Shown here one piece after another: positions 9,173 to 18,001 of a stretch of 64,000 bases of DNA. The DNA lies in the NCBI GenBank assembly GCA_041397765.1, contig JAWKWA010000002.1:124001-188000 (forward strand). The letters are read 5' to 3'. The position numbers were made by a program, and so were the translations under genes. Under the pieces are notes generated by a model. It saw only the letters and a program-made list of their open reading frames with translations. It was not told the DNA's origin and searched no databases. The stretch comes from JAWKWA01 sp041397765. GTDB lineage: Bacteria > Pseudomonadota > Alphaproteobacteria > Rhizobiales > Hyphomicrobiaceae. The first letter of the stretch is position 1; each line of letters begins with the position of its first letter.

Positions 9173-9204
9173 CGCAGCGCGGCTGCAAGACATGAAATCC
9201 ACAG

Positions 9205-9233
9205 CGGGCGGTCCGCAAGGGCCGCCCGTTTCT
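9205..9233 (+). terminator. Putative intrinsic terminator of mscL
   Basis: cgggcggtcc, loop gcaa, gggccgcccg form a GC-rich stem followed directly by tttctcg. It lies 33 bases after the mscL stop. Confidence 0.7.
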
Positions 9234-9329
9234 CGTCGTGTGGTCGGCATGGGTGGGCCGGCGAGACGCGAGCCCCGGCGTCTCGGTCCGCGGAGTGGCC
9301 GTGTGCCGGGGCGACGTCGTATGGATTTC

Positions 9330-9356
9330 GGCCGGGCGGCGATGCCACCCGGCCGA
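9330..9356 (-). terminator. Hairpin after the APC permease gene
   Basis: cggccgggc and its complement around ggcgatgcca form a stem 12 bases beyond the permease stop codon on the minus strand. No T run follows, so termination there is tentative. Confidence 0.4.
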
Positions 9357-9367
9357 CCGGCGCCTCG

Positions 9368-11089
9368 TCAGGCCGGCATCTGGAACAGGTGATTGGCGAC
9401 CAGCACCACCACGAGGCCGAGGACGAGCGCCACATAGGGCAGGATGCCCGCCCGCCGCTCGCCGAGGTCCTGACCCTCGAGGCCGAGATCAGCCAGCATG
9501 TGGTCGGGGAACCTGCCGCCGTCCTGGACATAGTGGCGATACCAGAAGACCGGAATGATCGCCGCCGCCGTCGCAAGGCCGTACCAGAGCAGAGCCGTGC
9601 TGCCCCAGACCTTGGCACCCGCACCCATCAACGCCGCATTGACGAAGGCGAGGATGGTGTTGAAGCCGATCAGGATGGTCGGCGCACGCCAGGGCCGCTT
9701 GATGTGCGGGCTGTCCATGCGGTGCATCCAGCCGGCGTTGAGGTTGAGGAAGTTGAAGATGATGTAGCCGCAGTTCGAGATCGCCAGCACGGTGTAGTAC
9801 ATGGCGACGTCGGAGGAGACGAAGGACAGCAGGATCAGGTTGGTGACGAGATCGGTCCACATGGCGCGGGTCGGGGCGCCATGGCTGTTGACGTGGCTGA
9901 GATAGCGCGGCAGCCAGCCGTCCACCGAGCCCTGATAGAGCGTGCGCGAGGAGCCGGCCATCGCCGTCATGATGGCGAGGATGAGCGCGAGGATCATCAG
10001 CACGACGAAGATGCGCTTCAGCAGGATGTTGCCGCCCGCGACCATGTTGGCCATGGCATCGGCGACGCCCGTGCCGGCGACGACACCCGGATCGGTCATG
10101 CCGGAGACGCCGAGCGCGCCCTGGAAGGTGAAGGGCACGAGAGTGTAGAGCACGAGGCAGAGCAGGCCGGCATAGAAGATCGCCTTGAAGGTATCGGTGC
10201 CGGGATTGCGGAACTCGCTCGTGTAGCAGATCGCCGTCTCGAAGGCGTAGGTCGACCAGGCGGCGATGAAGAGGCCGCCGAGGAAGAGCGTCCAGCCGCC
10301 ATTGTTCCAGGTGGCCTCGGCCGTGGTGCCGGGCACGAAGGGCGAGAAATTGGCCGAATCGAAGCTGCCGTTGAACAGGGGCACGATGCCGACGATGAGC
10401 ATCGGGATGATGACGAGAAGGCCGATCCACTTCTGCGTGTTGGCGGTGCCGAGAATGCCGCGATGCTGGATGGCGAAGACGATCAGCATCAGGATCGCGC
10501 CGATGAAGAAGGTCGAGTTCAGCGAGATCGCCGGCAGCCAGGGCAGGTCGAAGGAGATCAGCGACCAGGTCTGGATGGCGGGAGTCGCCGCGGCCGTCAC
10601 GGCGGCGATCGCGTCGGCGGCGGACTGGCCGGCATGGGCGGGGTCGCCGAGCCAGGCGATCACCTCGGGCGAAGCCTCGGTGAAGGTCGGCACCGGGGCT
10701 ATGGCGTTCAGGATGTAGCCGGCGGCAATCGAGCAGCCGAGCGAGAGGACGGGCGTCCAGGCGATCCAGTTGCACCAGACCGAGAGCGGCGCCAGCAGCT
10801 TGCCATAGCGCAGCCAGGCCGTGGCGCCGTAGACCGAGGCGCCGCCCGATTTGTTGGGATAGAGCCCGGCGATCTCGGCATAGGTGAAGGACTGCACGAA
10901 GCCCATCAGCATGGAGACGCCCCATACCGCGAAGGCGGCATAGCCGGCGGTGCTGGCGATGCCGCCGATCGAGAACAATACCAGAGCGGGCACGCCGCTG
11001 GCGACCCAGAAGGCGCCGCGCCAGTCGATCGCCCGGACGAGGCGGCCGGACCCGGCAGCGCCCGCGTCGCTTTGAATGGCTGTGGTCAT
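9368..11089 (-). CDS. APC-superfamily amino acid permease
   Basis: A 573-residue inner-membrane permease with about 12-14 hydrophobic segments. The signature AEIAGLYPNKSGGASVYG at about residues 75-90 is typical of APC transporters. It starts MTTAIQSDAGAAGSGRL with an ATG at 11087-11089. It is divergent from the HpaB-RidA-Rieske gene set across a 734-base regulatory gap, so it is the best candidate for the importer of that pathway's substrate, probably an amino acid or amine. Substrate specificity cannot be read from the sequence. Confidence 0.88.
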   Translation of the reverse strand: MTTAIQSDAGAAGSGRLVRAIDWRGAFWVASGVPALVLFSIGGIASTAGYAAFAVWGVSMLMGFVQSFTYAEIAGLYPNKSGGASVYGATAWLRYGKLLAPLSVWCNWIAWTPVLSLGCSIAAGYILNAIAPVPTFTEASPEVIAWLGDPAHAGQSAADAIAAVTAAATPAIQTWSLISFDLPWLPAISLNSTFFIGAILMLIVFAIQHRGILGTANTQKWIGLLVIIPMLIVGIVPLFNGSFDSANFSPFVPGTTAEATWNNGGWTLFLGGLFIAAWSTYAFETAICYTSEFRNPGTDTFKAIFYAGLLCLVLYTLVPFTFQGALGVSGMTDPGVVAGTGVADAMANMVAGGNILLKRIFVVLMILALILAIMTAMAGSSRTLYQGSVDGWLPRYLSHVNSHGAPTRAMWTDLVTNLILLSFVSSDVAMYYTVLAISNCGYIIFNFLNLNAGWMHRMDSPHIKRPWRAPTILIGFNTILAFVNAALMGAGAKVWGSTALLWYGLATAAAIIPVFWYRHYVQDGGRFPDHMLADLGLEGQDLGERRAGILPYVALVLGLVVVLVANHLFQMPA

Positions 11090-11823
11090 GGGAATTCCAT
11101 TCCTCCCGTTTTCTCATCTCCGCCCGGTCGTGCCGTTGTCCACGGACGCGCCGCTCGGGGGCTTCGTCATTTCCCTGGACGAGCCGGAACGGTGCGCGCG
11201 CCACGCCGATCCCCGCGGCCGGAGCCACAGGTGCGCAACGCCCGATACTGTTCCAGATGGTCGGCTTTCCGAGCCCGGGAGCTTGTCCGGCGGCCCGCTT
11301 CATCCGCAGGCCGTGCGCCTCTCCCGCTTCTCGCCCGGTCGGCAAGGTCCGGGCTGCCTCCCGGACTGACCTCCCGTCGCGTCCGGGCCCCCTTGTCACG
11401 GGGGGCGAGGACGCACCGGCGATAGTGCGGCCCATGTCCGGGGGTGCAAAGTGGTGCATTTTGTCGCATGGGCCAAATGGCCACGCTCAAATGGTCTCGT
11501 CATGCGATTGCCGAATGGCTCGGCTGCCGGAGGCCGGGTCGCGATGGCGGCGGGGCCGGCCTGCGAGCCGGCAAGGTTGCGCGGCAAGGCGACTGCTTCG
11601 GATTAAACTATTCAAATCCTCGAAAAGTAATATTTTTCAAAATCAACAGCCGCAGCGATAGTCGGGCCTTTCCTATCGGCGATCCCGCCTGCCGGTGACC
11701 TCGGGTCACGGCGGCCGGGGATCGGCCAAGCGCCAGAACAGAGTGAGCGCAAGAGGGAGCAGGCGACAACGCCGACGGGCCGCGGACCGAGGGTCCCGGC
11801 CGGGCCGCCAGGGAGGAATAGAC
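11090..11823. promoter_or_regulatory. Long divergent regulatory gap with AT-rich island
   Basis: This 734-base gap lies between the APC permease and the HpaB-type monooxygenase gene. It is GC-rich except for 11600-11645, where a run rich in A and T contains the dyad gaaaa-gtaatat-ttttc. Such an island in this background marks a promoter or operator, and the LysR-type regulator encoded at 15945 is a natural candidate to bind it. A 134-codon open frame at 11257-11661 shows no protein-like pattern. The ribosome-binding site gggaggaa lies just before 11824. Confidence 0.5.
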
Positions 11824-13290
11824 ATGATCCGCACAGGCGACCAGTACCGCGACTCGATCCGCGACGACCGCGAAGTCTATATGGACGGCCAGCGGGTCAA
11901 GGACGTCACCTCGCATCCGATGTTCAAGCCGCTCGTCGATGTGCGCGCCCGCATCTACGACATGCAGCACGAGGCCAAGACCCGCGACATCATGAGCTAC
12001 GAGGAGAAGGGCGAGCGTTTCGCCATCGGCTCGCAGCTTCCCTACACGCAGGAGCACTGGCAGGCCAAGCGCCGCGCCATCGATGCGGTGATGTGGGACA
12101 TCGGCGGCGTAGTCATCCGCGTCGGCGACGAGACGATCGGCGAGATGTGGTCGCTGTGGGACGGCAAGGACATCCTGTCGGAGATCGATCCGCGGTTCGC
12201 CACCAATATCGAGACGCACATCCAGAAGGTGCTGAAGGACGATCCCTTCCATGTCTCGGCCAACACCGATCCCAAGGGCGACCGGTCGAAGCGCCCGCAG
12301 GAGCAGGATCCCGACTTCCTCGTCCATGTCGTCAAGGAGACGGATGCGGGCATCGTCATCCGCGGCGCCAAATACGAGACCGCGTCCGCCTATGCCAACC
12401 AGGCGTTCCTGAAGCCGACCATCGCCAACTGGGGCGATTCCAAGCTCTCCGACTATGCGGTCGGCTGCATCGTGCGGATGAACGCGCCGGGGCTGAAGCA
12501 CATCTGCCGCACCGGATTCGCCGGCCGGCGCGACGCGCGCGACTATCCGCTCGCCAGCCGGTTCGACGAGGTCGACACGCTGATGGTGCTCGACAATGTG
12601 CTGATCCCCTGGGAGGACGTGCTGTTCTATCAGCACACGCGGGCGGCGGCGTTCATCCGCCAGACGCTGCACCGCTACTCGGCCTTCCCGTTCGTCTATC
12701 GTACGCTGCTCGTCGCCGACCTCCTGATCGGCGCGGCGCTCTGGAACACCCGCCAGACCGGGCTCGACAAGCAGCAGGCGGTGCAGGAGAAGCTGGCCGA
12801 GCTCGCCGTCTATCGCGAGGGCATCAATGCGCATCTGACGGCGGCGATCGCGACGGCCGAGAAGAGCCCGAACGGGCTCTTGATGCCCAACCAGTCGCTG
12901 CTGTTCACCGGCCGCGTCCATGCCTGCTCGAACCTGCCGCGGATGATGCACATCGCGCGCGAATTGTGCGGCGGACAGATCTGCGTGACGCCGGACATCG
13001 CCGCCTTCGAGGCGCCGGAGACGAGGCCCTGGCTGGAGAAGTTCTATTCGATCAACGAGTCCTGGATGGCCGACGACCGGCGCAAGCTGCTCGCCTTCGC
13101 GCGCGATCTCGTCAACTCCGACTATGCCGGACATCGGGTGACGTTCCAGCTCTTCGCCCAGTCGCCACCCTTCGCGCATCTGGCCGCCGTCTACCGGACC
13201 TTCGACTGGGACAATTCCGCCCGCTTCGTGCAACGCTCGGCGGGTCTGTCGGACCGGATCTGGGGCAATCAGGGCAAGGCCGCCGAATAG
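11824..13290 (+). CDS. HpaB-type FADH2-dependent aromatic monooxygenase
   Basis: A 488-residue flavin-dependent oxygenase of the 4-hydroxyphenylacetate 3-monooxygenase (HpaB/PvcC) family, which uses reduced FAD from a separate reductase to hydroxylate phenolic or pyrrolic rings. Recognisable parts are MIRTGDQYRDSIRDDREVYM at the start, HPMFKPLVDVRARIYDM, the middle acyl-CoA-dehydrogenase-like FAD region (DTLMVLDNVLIPWEDVLF) and ARELCGGQICVTPD. The ATG follows a ggaggaa site; the frame extends 43 codons further upstream without similarity. No HpaC-type flavin reductase lies nearby. It leads a co-directional set with RidA, Rieske and DUF1028 genes, so it probably catalyses an early ring hydroxylation. 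The exact substrate is unknown. Confidence 0.88.
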   Translation: MIRTGDQYRDSIRDDREVYMDGQRVKDVTSHPMFKPLVDVRARIYDMQHEAKTRDIMSYEEKGERFAIGSQLPYTQEHWQAKRRAIDAVMWDIGGVVIRVGDETIGEMWSLWDGKDILSEIDPRFATNIETHIQKVLKDDPFHVSANTDPKGDRSKRPQEQDPDFLVHVVKETDAGIVIRGAKYETASAYANQAFLKPTIANWGDSKLSDYAVGCIVRMNAPGLKHICRTGFAGRRDARDYPLASRFDEVDTLMVLDNVLIPWEDVLFYQHTRAAAFIRQTLHRYSAFPFVYRTLLVADLLIGAALWNTRQTGLDKQQAVQEKLAELAVYREGINAHLTAAIATAEKSPNGLLMPNQSLLFTGRVHACSNLPRMMHIARELCGGQICVTPDIAAFEAPETRPWLEKFYSINESWMADDRRKLLAFARDLVNSDYAGHRVTFQLFAQSPPFAHLAAVYRTFDWDNSARFVQRSAGLSDRIWGNQGKAAE

Positions 13291-13463
13291 GGCGGAGCGG
13301 TCGCCAAGCGATCGGCCGGGATTGCCGGGCTCGAAGGGCCTTGCCAGAGTGGCGGCTGCCACCGGCCCCGGCGTCTCGATCGAGGCCGCGAAGGAACAGG
13401 ACGGACCGGCCGACCGGCGGCAAGATCCGGCGAGCGCCGGCGACAGGAGGGAAGGACAGCGAC

Positions 13464-13880
13464 ATGACCGAGCACACGCGTATCCGCAAGTTCAACACGC
13501 GCGACACCTACCCCGAGCAGAAGCTCGACAACGATCTCTGCCAGGCGGTGGTCGCGCGCGGCACCATGGTGTTCCTGCGCGGACAGGTCAGCCAGGATCT
13601 CGATACGCGCGAGAGCCTGCATGTCGGCGACGCGACATTGCAGACGCGCAAGACCATGGAGAACATCAAGCTGCTCATGGAGGAAGCCGGCGGCAACATG
13701 GATCACATCTGCCGGATCGTCGTCTATCTGACCGATGTGCGCTACCGCGAGGCGGTCTACCGGGAGATGGGCCAGCATCTGAAGGGCGTGTTCCCGTGCT
13801 CGACCGGCCTCGTCATCACGGCGCTGGCACGACCCGACTGGATCGTCGAGATCGAGGCGACGGCGGTCATTCCCGACTGA
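13464..13880 (+). CDS. RidA/YjgF family protein
   Basis: A 138-residue protein of the YjgF/YER057c/UK114 family, which hydrolyses reactive enamine/imine intermediates or, in catabolic operons, acts as a deaminase such as 2-aminomuconate deaminase. Family marks are FLRGQVSQD, QTRKTMENIKLLMEEAGG, HICRIVVYLTDVRYREAVY and the C-terminal VEIEATAVI. The usual arginine in the IPYxR region is not obvious: here the motif reads CSTGLVITALARPDW, so activity may differ from housekeeping RidA. It lies 173 bases after the monooxygenase gene and 11 bases before the Rieske gene, preceded by acaggaggga. The context suggests it acts on a pathway intermediate. Confidence 0.87.
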   Translation: MTEHTRIRKFNTRDTYPEQKLDNDLCQAVVARGTMVFLRGQVSQDLDTRESLHVGDATLQTRKTMENIKLLMEEAGGNMDHICRIVVYLTDVRYREAVYREMGQHLKGVFPCSTGLVITALARPDWIVEIEATAVIPD

Positions 13881-13891
13881 GCGAGGGCATC

Positions 13892-15139
13892 ATGGCTGAG
13901 GCAGGAAACGGGACGACGGCCGAGCTCATCGAGGCGCTGGCGGCGGCGGCGGCGCGGCCGCTCGGTGAGGGCATCACCATGCCGCCGCGGATCTACAACG
14001 ATCCGGCAATCCATGCGCTCGAGCTGGAACGCATCTTCGCGCGCGATTGGCTCTGTCCCGGGCCGGCGGCCGAGATCCCCGAGCCGGGCGACTATCTCAC
14101 CTTCTCGATCGGCACCGAGCCGATCGTCGTCATGCGCCAGCAGGATGGCAGCATCCGCGCGTTCTCCAATGTCTGCCGGCACCGCATGATGATCCTGCTC
14201 GAGGGGCGCGGCAAGGCGCGGCGCATCGTCTGTCCCTATCATGCCTGGACCTATGATGCGGGCGGCCGGCTGATCGGGGCCGGTCATATGCAGCGGACGG
14301 AAGGCTTCGACAAGTCGCAACACTGCCTGCCGCAGTTCCGCACCGAGATCTGGAACGGCTGGATCTATGTCACGGCCGATCCCGAGGCGCGCCCTGTCGC
14401 CGAGCTGCTCGCGGGGCTCGAGCCGGTCGTCGCGCGCTACCGGATGGCCGACTATATCCCGGTGACGCTGCAGGACCATGTCTGGCAGACGAACTGGAAG
14501 CTGCTCGACGAGAATTTCATGGAGGGCTACCACCTGCCGGTCGCGCACAAGGCGACGGTCGGCGCCTGGTTTCCGGTCGAGGACACCGAATTCTCCGAGG
14601 AGGTGTTCGAGGCCTTCACCTACCAGACCTTCACCAAGGACGAGAACGCCACCTACGGACGGGCGCACAAGGACAATACGCGGCTCGAAGGGCGGTGGCG
14701 CCATACCTCGATCCTGCCGACGATCTATCCGACGCACATGTATGTGCTGGCACCTGATCATTACTGGTATCTGTCACTCCGGCCGAAGGGACCCGGCGAA
14801 ACGCTGGTCCGCTTCGGCATCGCGCTCGCGCCGGAAGTGCACGCCTCGCTCGAGAGCCTCGATGATTTCCTCGCGCCACTGCTGTCGTTCTTCGACAAGG
14901 TCAATGCCGAGGACCGGATGGTGGTCGAGGGGATCTATCGCGGCTCGCTCGCGCCGACGGCGACAGCTGGACCGCTCAGTTGGCTCGAACGCGAGATCCA
15001 TGATTTCATCGGCTATGTCGCGCGGCGGCTGACGAGCGGCGAGGCGGTCGGCGGCAAGGCCGGTGCGTCGCCTCGCCGTGCCGCACCGGCCCGGGCCGCA
15101 GGCAAAGGGCGGAAGCGCAAGGCCGAGGCGGCCGAGTGA
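13892..15139 (+). CDS. Rieske non-heme iron oxygenase, alpha subunit
   Basis: A 415-residue oxygenase subunit. The Rieske [2Fe-2S] site is complete: CRHRM and, 18 residues on, CPYHAWTYD (about residues 95-120). The mononuclear-iron region NWKLLDENFMEGYHLPVAH (about 200-220) supplies the two histidines and bridging acid typical of ring-hydroxylating and demethylating enzymes. The C-terminal 40 residues are Ala/Lys/Arg-rich and low in complexity, beyond the normal fold. No ferredoxin or reductase gene is nearby, so electrons come from elsewhere. The substrate could be an aromatic ring or an N-methyl group; the sequence does not decide. Coupled to the RidA gene by an 11-base gap. Confidence 0.9.
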   Translation: MAEAGNGTTAELIEALAAAAARPLGEGITMPPRIYNDPAIHALELERIFARDWLCPGPAAEIPEPGDYLTFSIGTEPIVVMRQQDGSIRAFSNVCRHRMMILLEGRGKARRIVCPYHAWTYDAGGRLIGAGHMQRTEGFDKSQHCLPQFRTEIWNGWIYVTADPEARPVAELLAGLEPVVARYRMADYIPVTLQDHVWQTNWKLLDENFMEGYHLPVAHKATVGAWFPVEDTEFSEEVFEAFTYQTFTKDENATYGRAHKDNTRLEGRWRHTSILPTIYPTHMYVLAPDHYWYLSLRPKGPGETLVRFGIALAPEVHASLESLDDFLAPLLSFFDKVNAEDRMVVEGIYRGSLAPTATAGPLSWLEREIHDFIGYVARRLTSGEAVGGKAGASPRRAAPARAAGKGRKRKAEAAE

Positions 15140-15208
15140 GGCTTGCCGGCCGAGGACCGGGCCGGCGGCCGAAGTGCAGGCATGGCAGAGCGGAGGGATG
15201 AGAGCGGC

Positions 15209-15886
15209 ATGACATTCTCGATCGTCGGGCGCTGCGGGCGCACAGGCATGTTCGGCGTGGCGATCACCACGTCGTCGATCTGCGTCGGCGCGCGCTGCCC
15301 GCATGTCAGGGCGGGCGTCGGGGCGGTGGCGACGCAGAACGTCACGGATCCGGCGCTCGGGCCGATGCTGCTCGATCTGATGGCGCGCGGCGTTCCCGCG
15401 CCCGATGCGGTCAAGGCCATCGTGGCGGGACGTGCCCATATCGACTACCGGCAACTCACCGCAGTCGATGCGGCGGGCCGCGTCGGCCATCACACCGGCG
15501 GTCGCATCCTCGGCACCCACGCCGAGGTCGAGGGCGTCGACTGCATGGCGGCCGGCAATCTGTTGAGCTCGACGGCAGTGCCGCGGGCCATGGCGGAGGC
15601 CTTCGCGGCCCATTCGGGCAAGCACCTCGGCGATCGGCTCTTGACCGCGCTAGAGGCCGGACAGGCGGCGGGCGGCGAGGAGGGACCGACGCATTCGGCG
15701 GCGCTCCTCGTCGCCGACAAGCAACCATTCCCGCTCGTCGATCTCAGATGCGATTGGGACGACGAGGACCCGGTCAAGGTGCTGCGCCGGCTCCTCTCCG
15801 ACTATACGCCGCAGATGCAGGCCTATCTCGATCGCGCGGTCAATCCGACGGCGGCGCCGAGCTACGGCGTGCCGGGCGACGAGTGA
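15209..15886 (+). CDS. DUF1028 family protein (Ntn-hydrolase-like)
   Basis: A 225-residue DUF1028 protein starting MTFSIVGRCGRTGMFGVAIT, the characteristic opening of the family; upstream in-frame starts at 15143 and 15182 would add residues with no similarity. DUF1028 proteins are predicted members of the Ntn-hydrolase fold, often found beside RidA and peptidase genes, but no activity is established. Other family marks are ATQNVTDPALGP, AGNLLSSTAVPRAMAEAF and the acidic RCDWDDEDPV near the C-terminus. The neighbours suggest a role in cleaving an amide or peptide-like compound; this is inference. Confidence 0.85.
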   Translation: MTFSIVGRCGRTGMFGVAITTSSICVGARCPHVRAGVGAVATQNVTDPALGPMLLDLMARGVPAPDAVKAIVAGRAHIDYRQLTAVDAAGRVGHHTGGRILGTHAEVEGVDCMAAGNLLSSTAVPRAMAEAFAAHSGKHLGDRLLTALEAGQAAGGEEGPTHSAALLVADKQPFPLVDLRCDWDDEDPVKVLRRLLSDYTPQMQAYLDRAVNPTAAPSYGVPGDE

Positions 15887-15944
15887 TGCTGCGCCGTCCG
15901 ACGCGACGAGGATCGCGCGCGCCAGACCGGCGCCGGCCGCTGAC

Positions 15945-16847
15945 ATGCGGCTGACGCTGCGCCAGCTCGAATATTTCATCGCGACCGGCGATGCGGGCAG
16001 CATCAAGCTCGCCTCCGAGACGATCAACGTCTCGCAGCCGGCGATCTCCACGGCGATATCGGATCTGGAGGAGACGCTCGGCGTCCAGCTCCTCATCCGC
16101 CATCATGCCCAGGGAGTCACGCTGACGCCGGAGGGCCGCCGGCTGCTCGTCGAGGCGAAGGCGCTGATCGCGCAGGCCGGCAATCTGCATGTGCTCGCCG
16201 AGGAGTTCCGGCACGAGATCGCCGGACCGCTGACGGTCGGCTCGCTGGTGACCATCGCGCCGATCATCCTGCCGGGGCTCATCCGCAGCTTCACAGAACA
16301 GCATCCGGGGGCGTCGGTGGCGCCGCGCGAGGCCGACCAGGAGGATCTCTACGACATGCTGCGGCATGGCGAGATCGACATCGCCATCAGCTACGATCTG
16401 GAAGTGCCGAGCGACCTGCTCTTCCAGCCGATCGTGGCGCTCGAGCCCTATGCCTATTTCAGCCGGGAGCACAGGCTGGCTCGCCGCAAGACGATCCGGC
16501 TCGCCGAGGTCGCCGACGAGGGGCTGGTCCTGCTCGACCTGCCGTTGTCGCGCGACTATTTCCTCTCGCTTTTCCTCTCCGAGGGCCTCAGGCCGCGCAT
16601 CGCGCTCAGGTCGCGGCATCTGGAGGTGGTGCGCGGCCTCGTCGCCAACGGCATCGGCTACGGGCTCGGCAACATTCCCCTGAAGACCGGCACCGCGCTC
16701 GATGGCCGGCCGATCGTGACGCGGCCGCTGTCGGGCAACTACCGGCCGATGGTGCTCGGTCTCGTCACCGTCGAGCGCAAGATGCGCCGGCGCGTGGTCG
16801 AGGCGTTCGAAGCGCATTGCAAATCGGTGCTCGCCGGGCTTCTCTGA
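15945..16847 (+). CDS. LysR-family transcriptional regulator
   Basis: A 300-residue regulator. The N-terminal winged helix-turn-helix (about residues 1-60) reads MRLTLRQLEYFIATGDAGSI and continues ASETINVSQPAISTAISDLE; the effector-binding domain follows (about 90-295). It is the fifth gene of the plus-strand catabolic set, 58 bases after the DUF1028 gene, and is followed closely by a DmpA-type peptidase. It probably controls this set and the divergent permease in response to a substrate or intermediate. The operator may lie in the AT-rich island at 11600-11645. Confidence 0.93.
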   Translation: MRLTLRQLEYFIATGDAGSIKLASETINVSQPAISTAISDLEETLGVQLLIRHHAQGVTLTPEGRRLLVEAKALIAQAGNLHVLAEEFRHEIAGPLTVGSLVTIAPIILPGLIRSFTEQHPGASVAPREADQEDLYDMLRHGEIDIAISYDLEVPSDLLFQPIVALEPYAYFSREHRLARRKTIRLAEVADEGLVLLDLPLSRDYFLSLFLSEGLRPRIALRSRHLEVVRGLVANGIGYGLGNIPLKTGTALDGRPIVTRPLSGNYRPMVLGLVTVERKMRRRVVEAFEAHCKSVLAGLL

Positions 16848-16909
16848 CGACGCGGGTGCCACCCCCGCCGCACCCGTCCACCCCCAATTGCATGTCGCAA
16901 GGAGGCATC

Positions 16910-18001
16910 ATGAAGCCGCGCGCCCGCGATCTCGGTCTGCCGTTTCCCGGAACGCCCGGGCCCGCGAACGCGCTGACCGACGTGCCGGGCGTGATGGTCG
17001 GCTATGAGACCGTGACAGGCAATTCGGCGAGCGGCCGGCAGATCCGCACGGGCGTCACGGCGGTGATCCCGCGCAGCGGCGAGACGGCGCCCCAGCCGGT
17101 CTGGGCGGGGTTCCACGCGCTCAACGGCAATGGCGAGATGACCGGCACGCACTGGATCGAGGACGCCGGCTATTTCATCGGGCCGCTCGCGATCACCAAC
17201 ACGCATTCGGTCGGCATCGTCCACCATGCGCTGGTGCGGCATACCATCGAGACCTACCGGGACGACTGGACGGAGGGACATGTCTGGGCGATGCCGGTGG
17301 TGGCGGAGACCTATGACGGGGTGCTCTCCGACATCAACGGCCTGCACGTCACGGAGCAACACGCGCTCGCCGCGCTCGCGAATGCGAAGGCGGGGCCGAT
17401 CGCGGAAGGCAATGTCGGCGGCGGCACGGGCATGATCTGCTACGACTTCAAGGGCGGCACGGGAACCGCCTCGCGGGTGATCGAGGTCGGCGGGCGCTCG
17501 CACACGGTCGGTGCGCTGGTGCAGGCCAATCACGGGCGGCGCGAATGGCTGACCGTGCTCGGCGTGCCGGTCGGCCGGCATCTCAAGGACGACATCATCC
17601 GCGAGACCAAGGAGGAAGGCTCGATCATCGTGCTGATCGGAACCGATCTGCCGATCCTGCCACACCAGCTCCGGCGGATCGCCAAGCGGGCCTCGATCGG
17701 CATCGGTCGCGGCGGTACGCCGGGCGGCAACTCGTCGGGCGACATCTTCCTCGCCTTCTCGGTCGCCAATCCGATGCCGCTCGCCGAGCATGCCGGGCCG
17801 CGGCTCCAGTTCGAGGCGATCAACGACGACATCTTCGATCCGATCTACATGGCGGCGATCGAAGCCGTCGAGGAGGCGGTGATCAATGCCATGGTCGCGG
17901 CCGAGGACACGCCGACGCTGAAGCCGCCGGGCAAGATCTGCCGGGCGATCCCGCATGACGGGCTGGTCGCCGTGATGAAGCGCTACGGCCGTTTCGGCTG
18001 A
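16910..18001 (+). CDS. P1 family peptidase, DmpA-type aminopeptidase (S58)
   Basis: A 363-residue Ntn-type aminopeptidase of the DmpA/BapA family, which self-cleaves before a serine or threonine nucleophile and removes N-terminal D- or L-amino acids or beta-amino acids from small amides. The family start (LTDVPGVMVGYETV), the HWIEDAGYFIGPLAITNTHS block, GNVGGGTGMICYDFKGGTG and the cleavage region GRGGTPGGNSSGDIF are all present. The nucleophile is Ser275 or Ser276; the family usually has Gly-Ser here, so Ser276 is likelier. The ATG at 16910 follows aaggaggc. An alternative in-frame ATG lies at 16892. Its 3' end overlaps the convergent EamA gene by 19 bases. Confidence 0.92.
   Translation: MKPRARDLGLPFPGTPGPANALTDVPGVMVGYETVTGNSASGRQIRTGVTAVIPRSGETAPQPVWAGFHALNGNGEMTGTHWIEDAGYFIGPLAITNTHSVGIVHHALVRHTIETYRDDWTEGHVWAMPVVAETYDGVLSDINGLHVTEQHALAALANAKAGPIAEGNVGGGTGMICYDFKGGTGTASRVIEVGGRSHTVGALVQANHGRREWLTVLGVPVGRHLKDDIIRETKEEGSIIVLIGTDLPILPHQLRRIAKRASIGIGRGGTPGGNSSGDIFLAFSVANPMPLAEHAGPRLQFEAINDDIFDPIYMAAIEAVEEAVINAMVAAEDTPTLKPPGKICRAIPHDGLVAVMKRYGRFG

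Noticed and set aside
11257..11661. 134-codon plus-strand frame in the permease/HpaB gap
   Set aside because: No start context, no protein-like hydrophobic pattern or motif, and it overlaps the AT-rich island.
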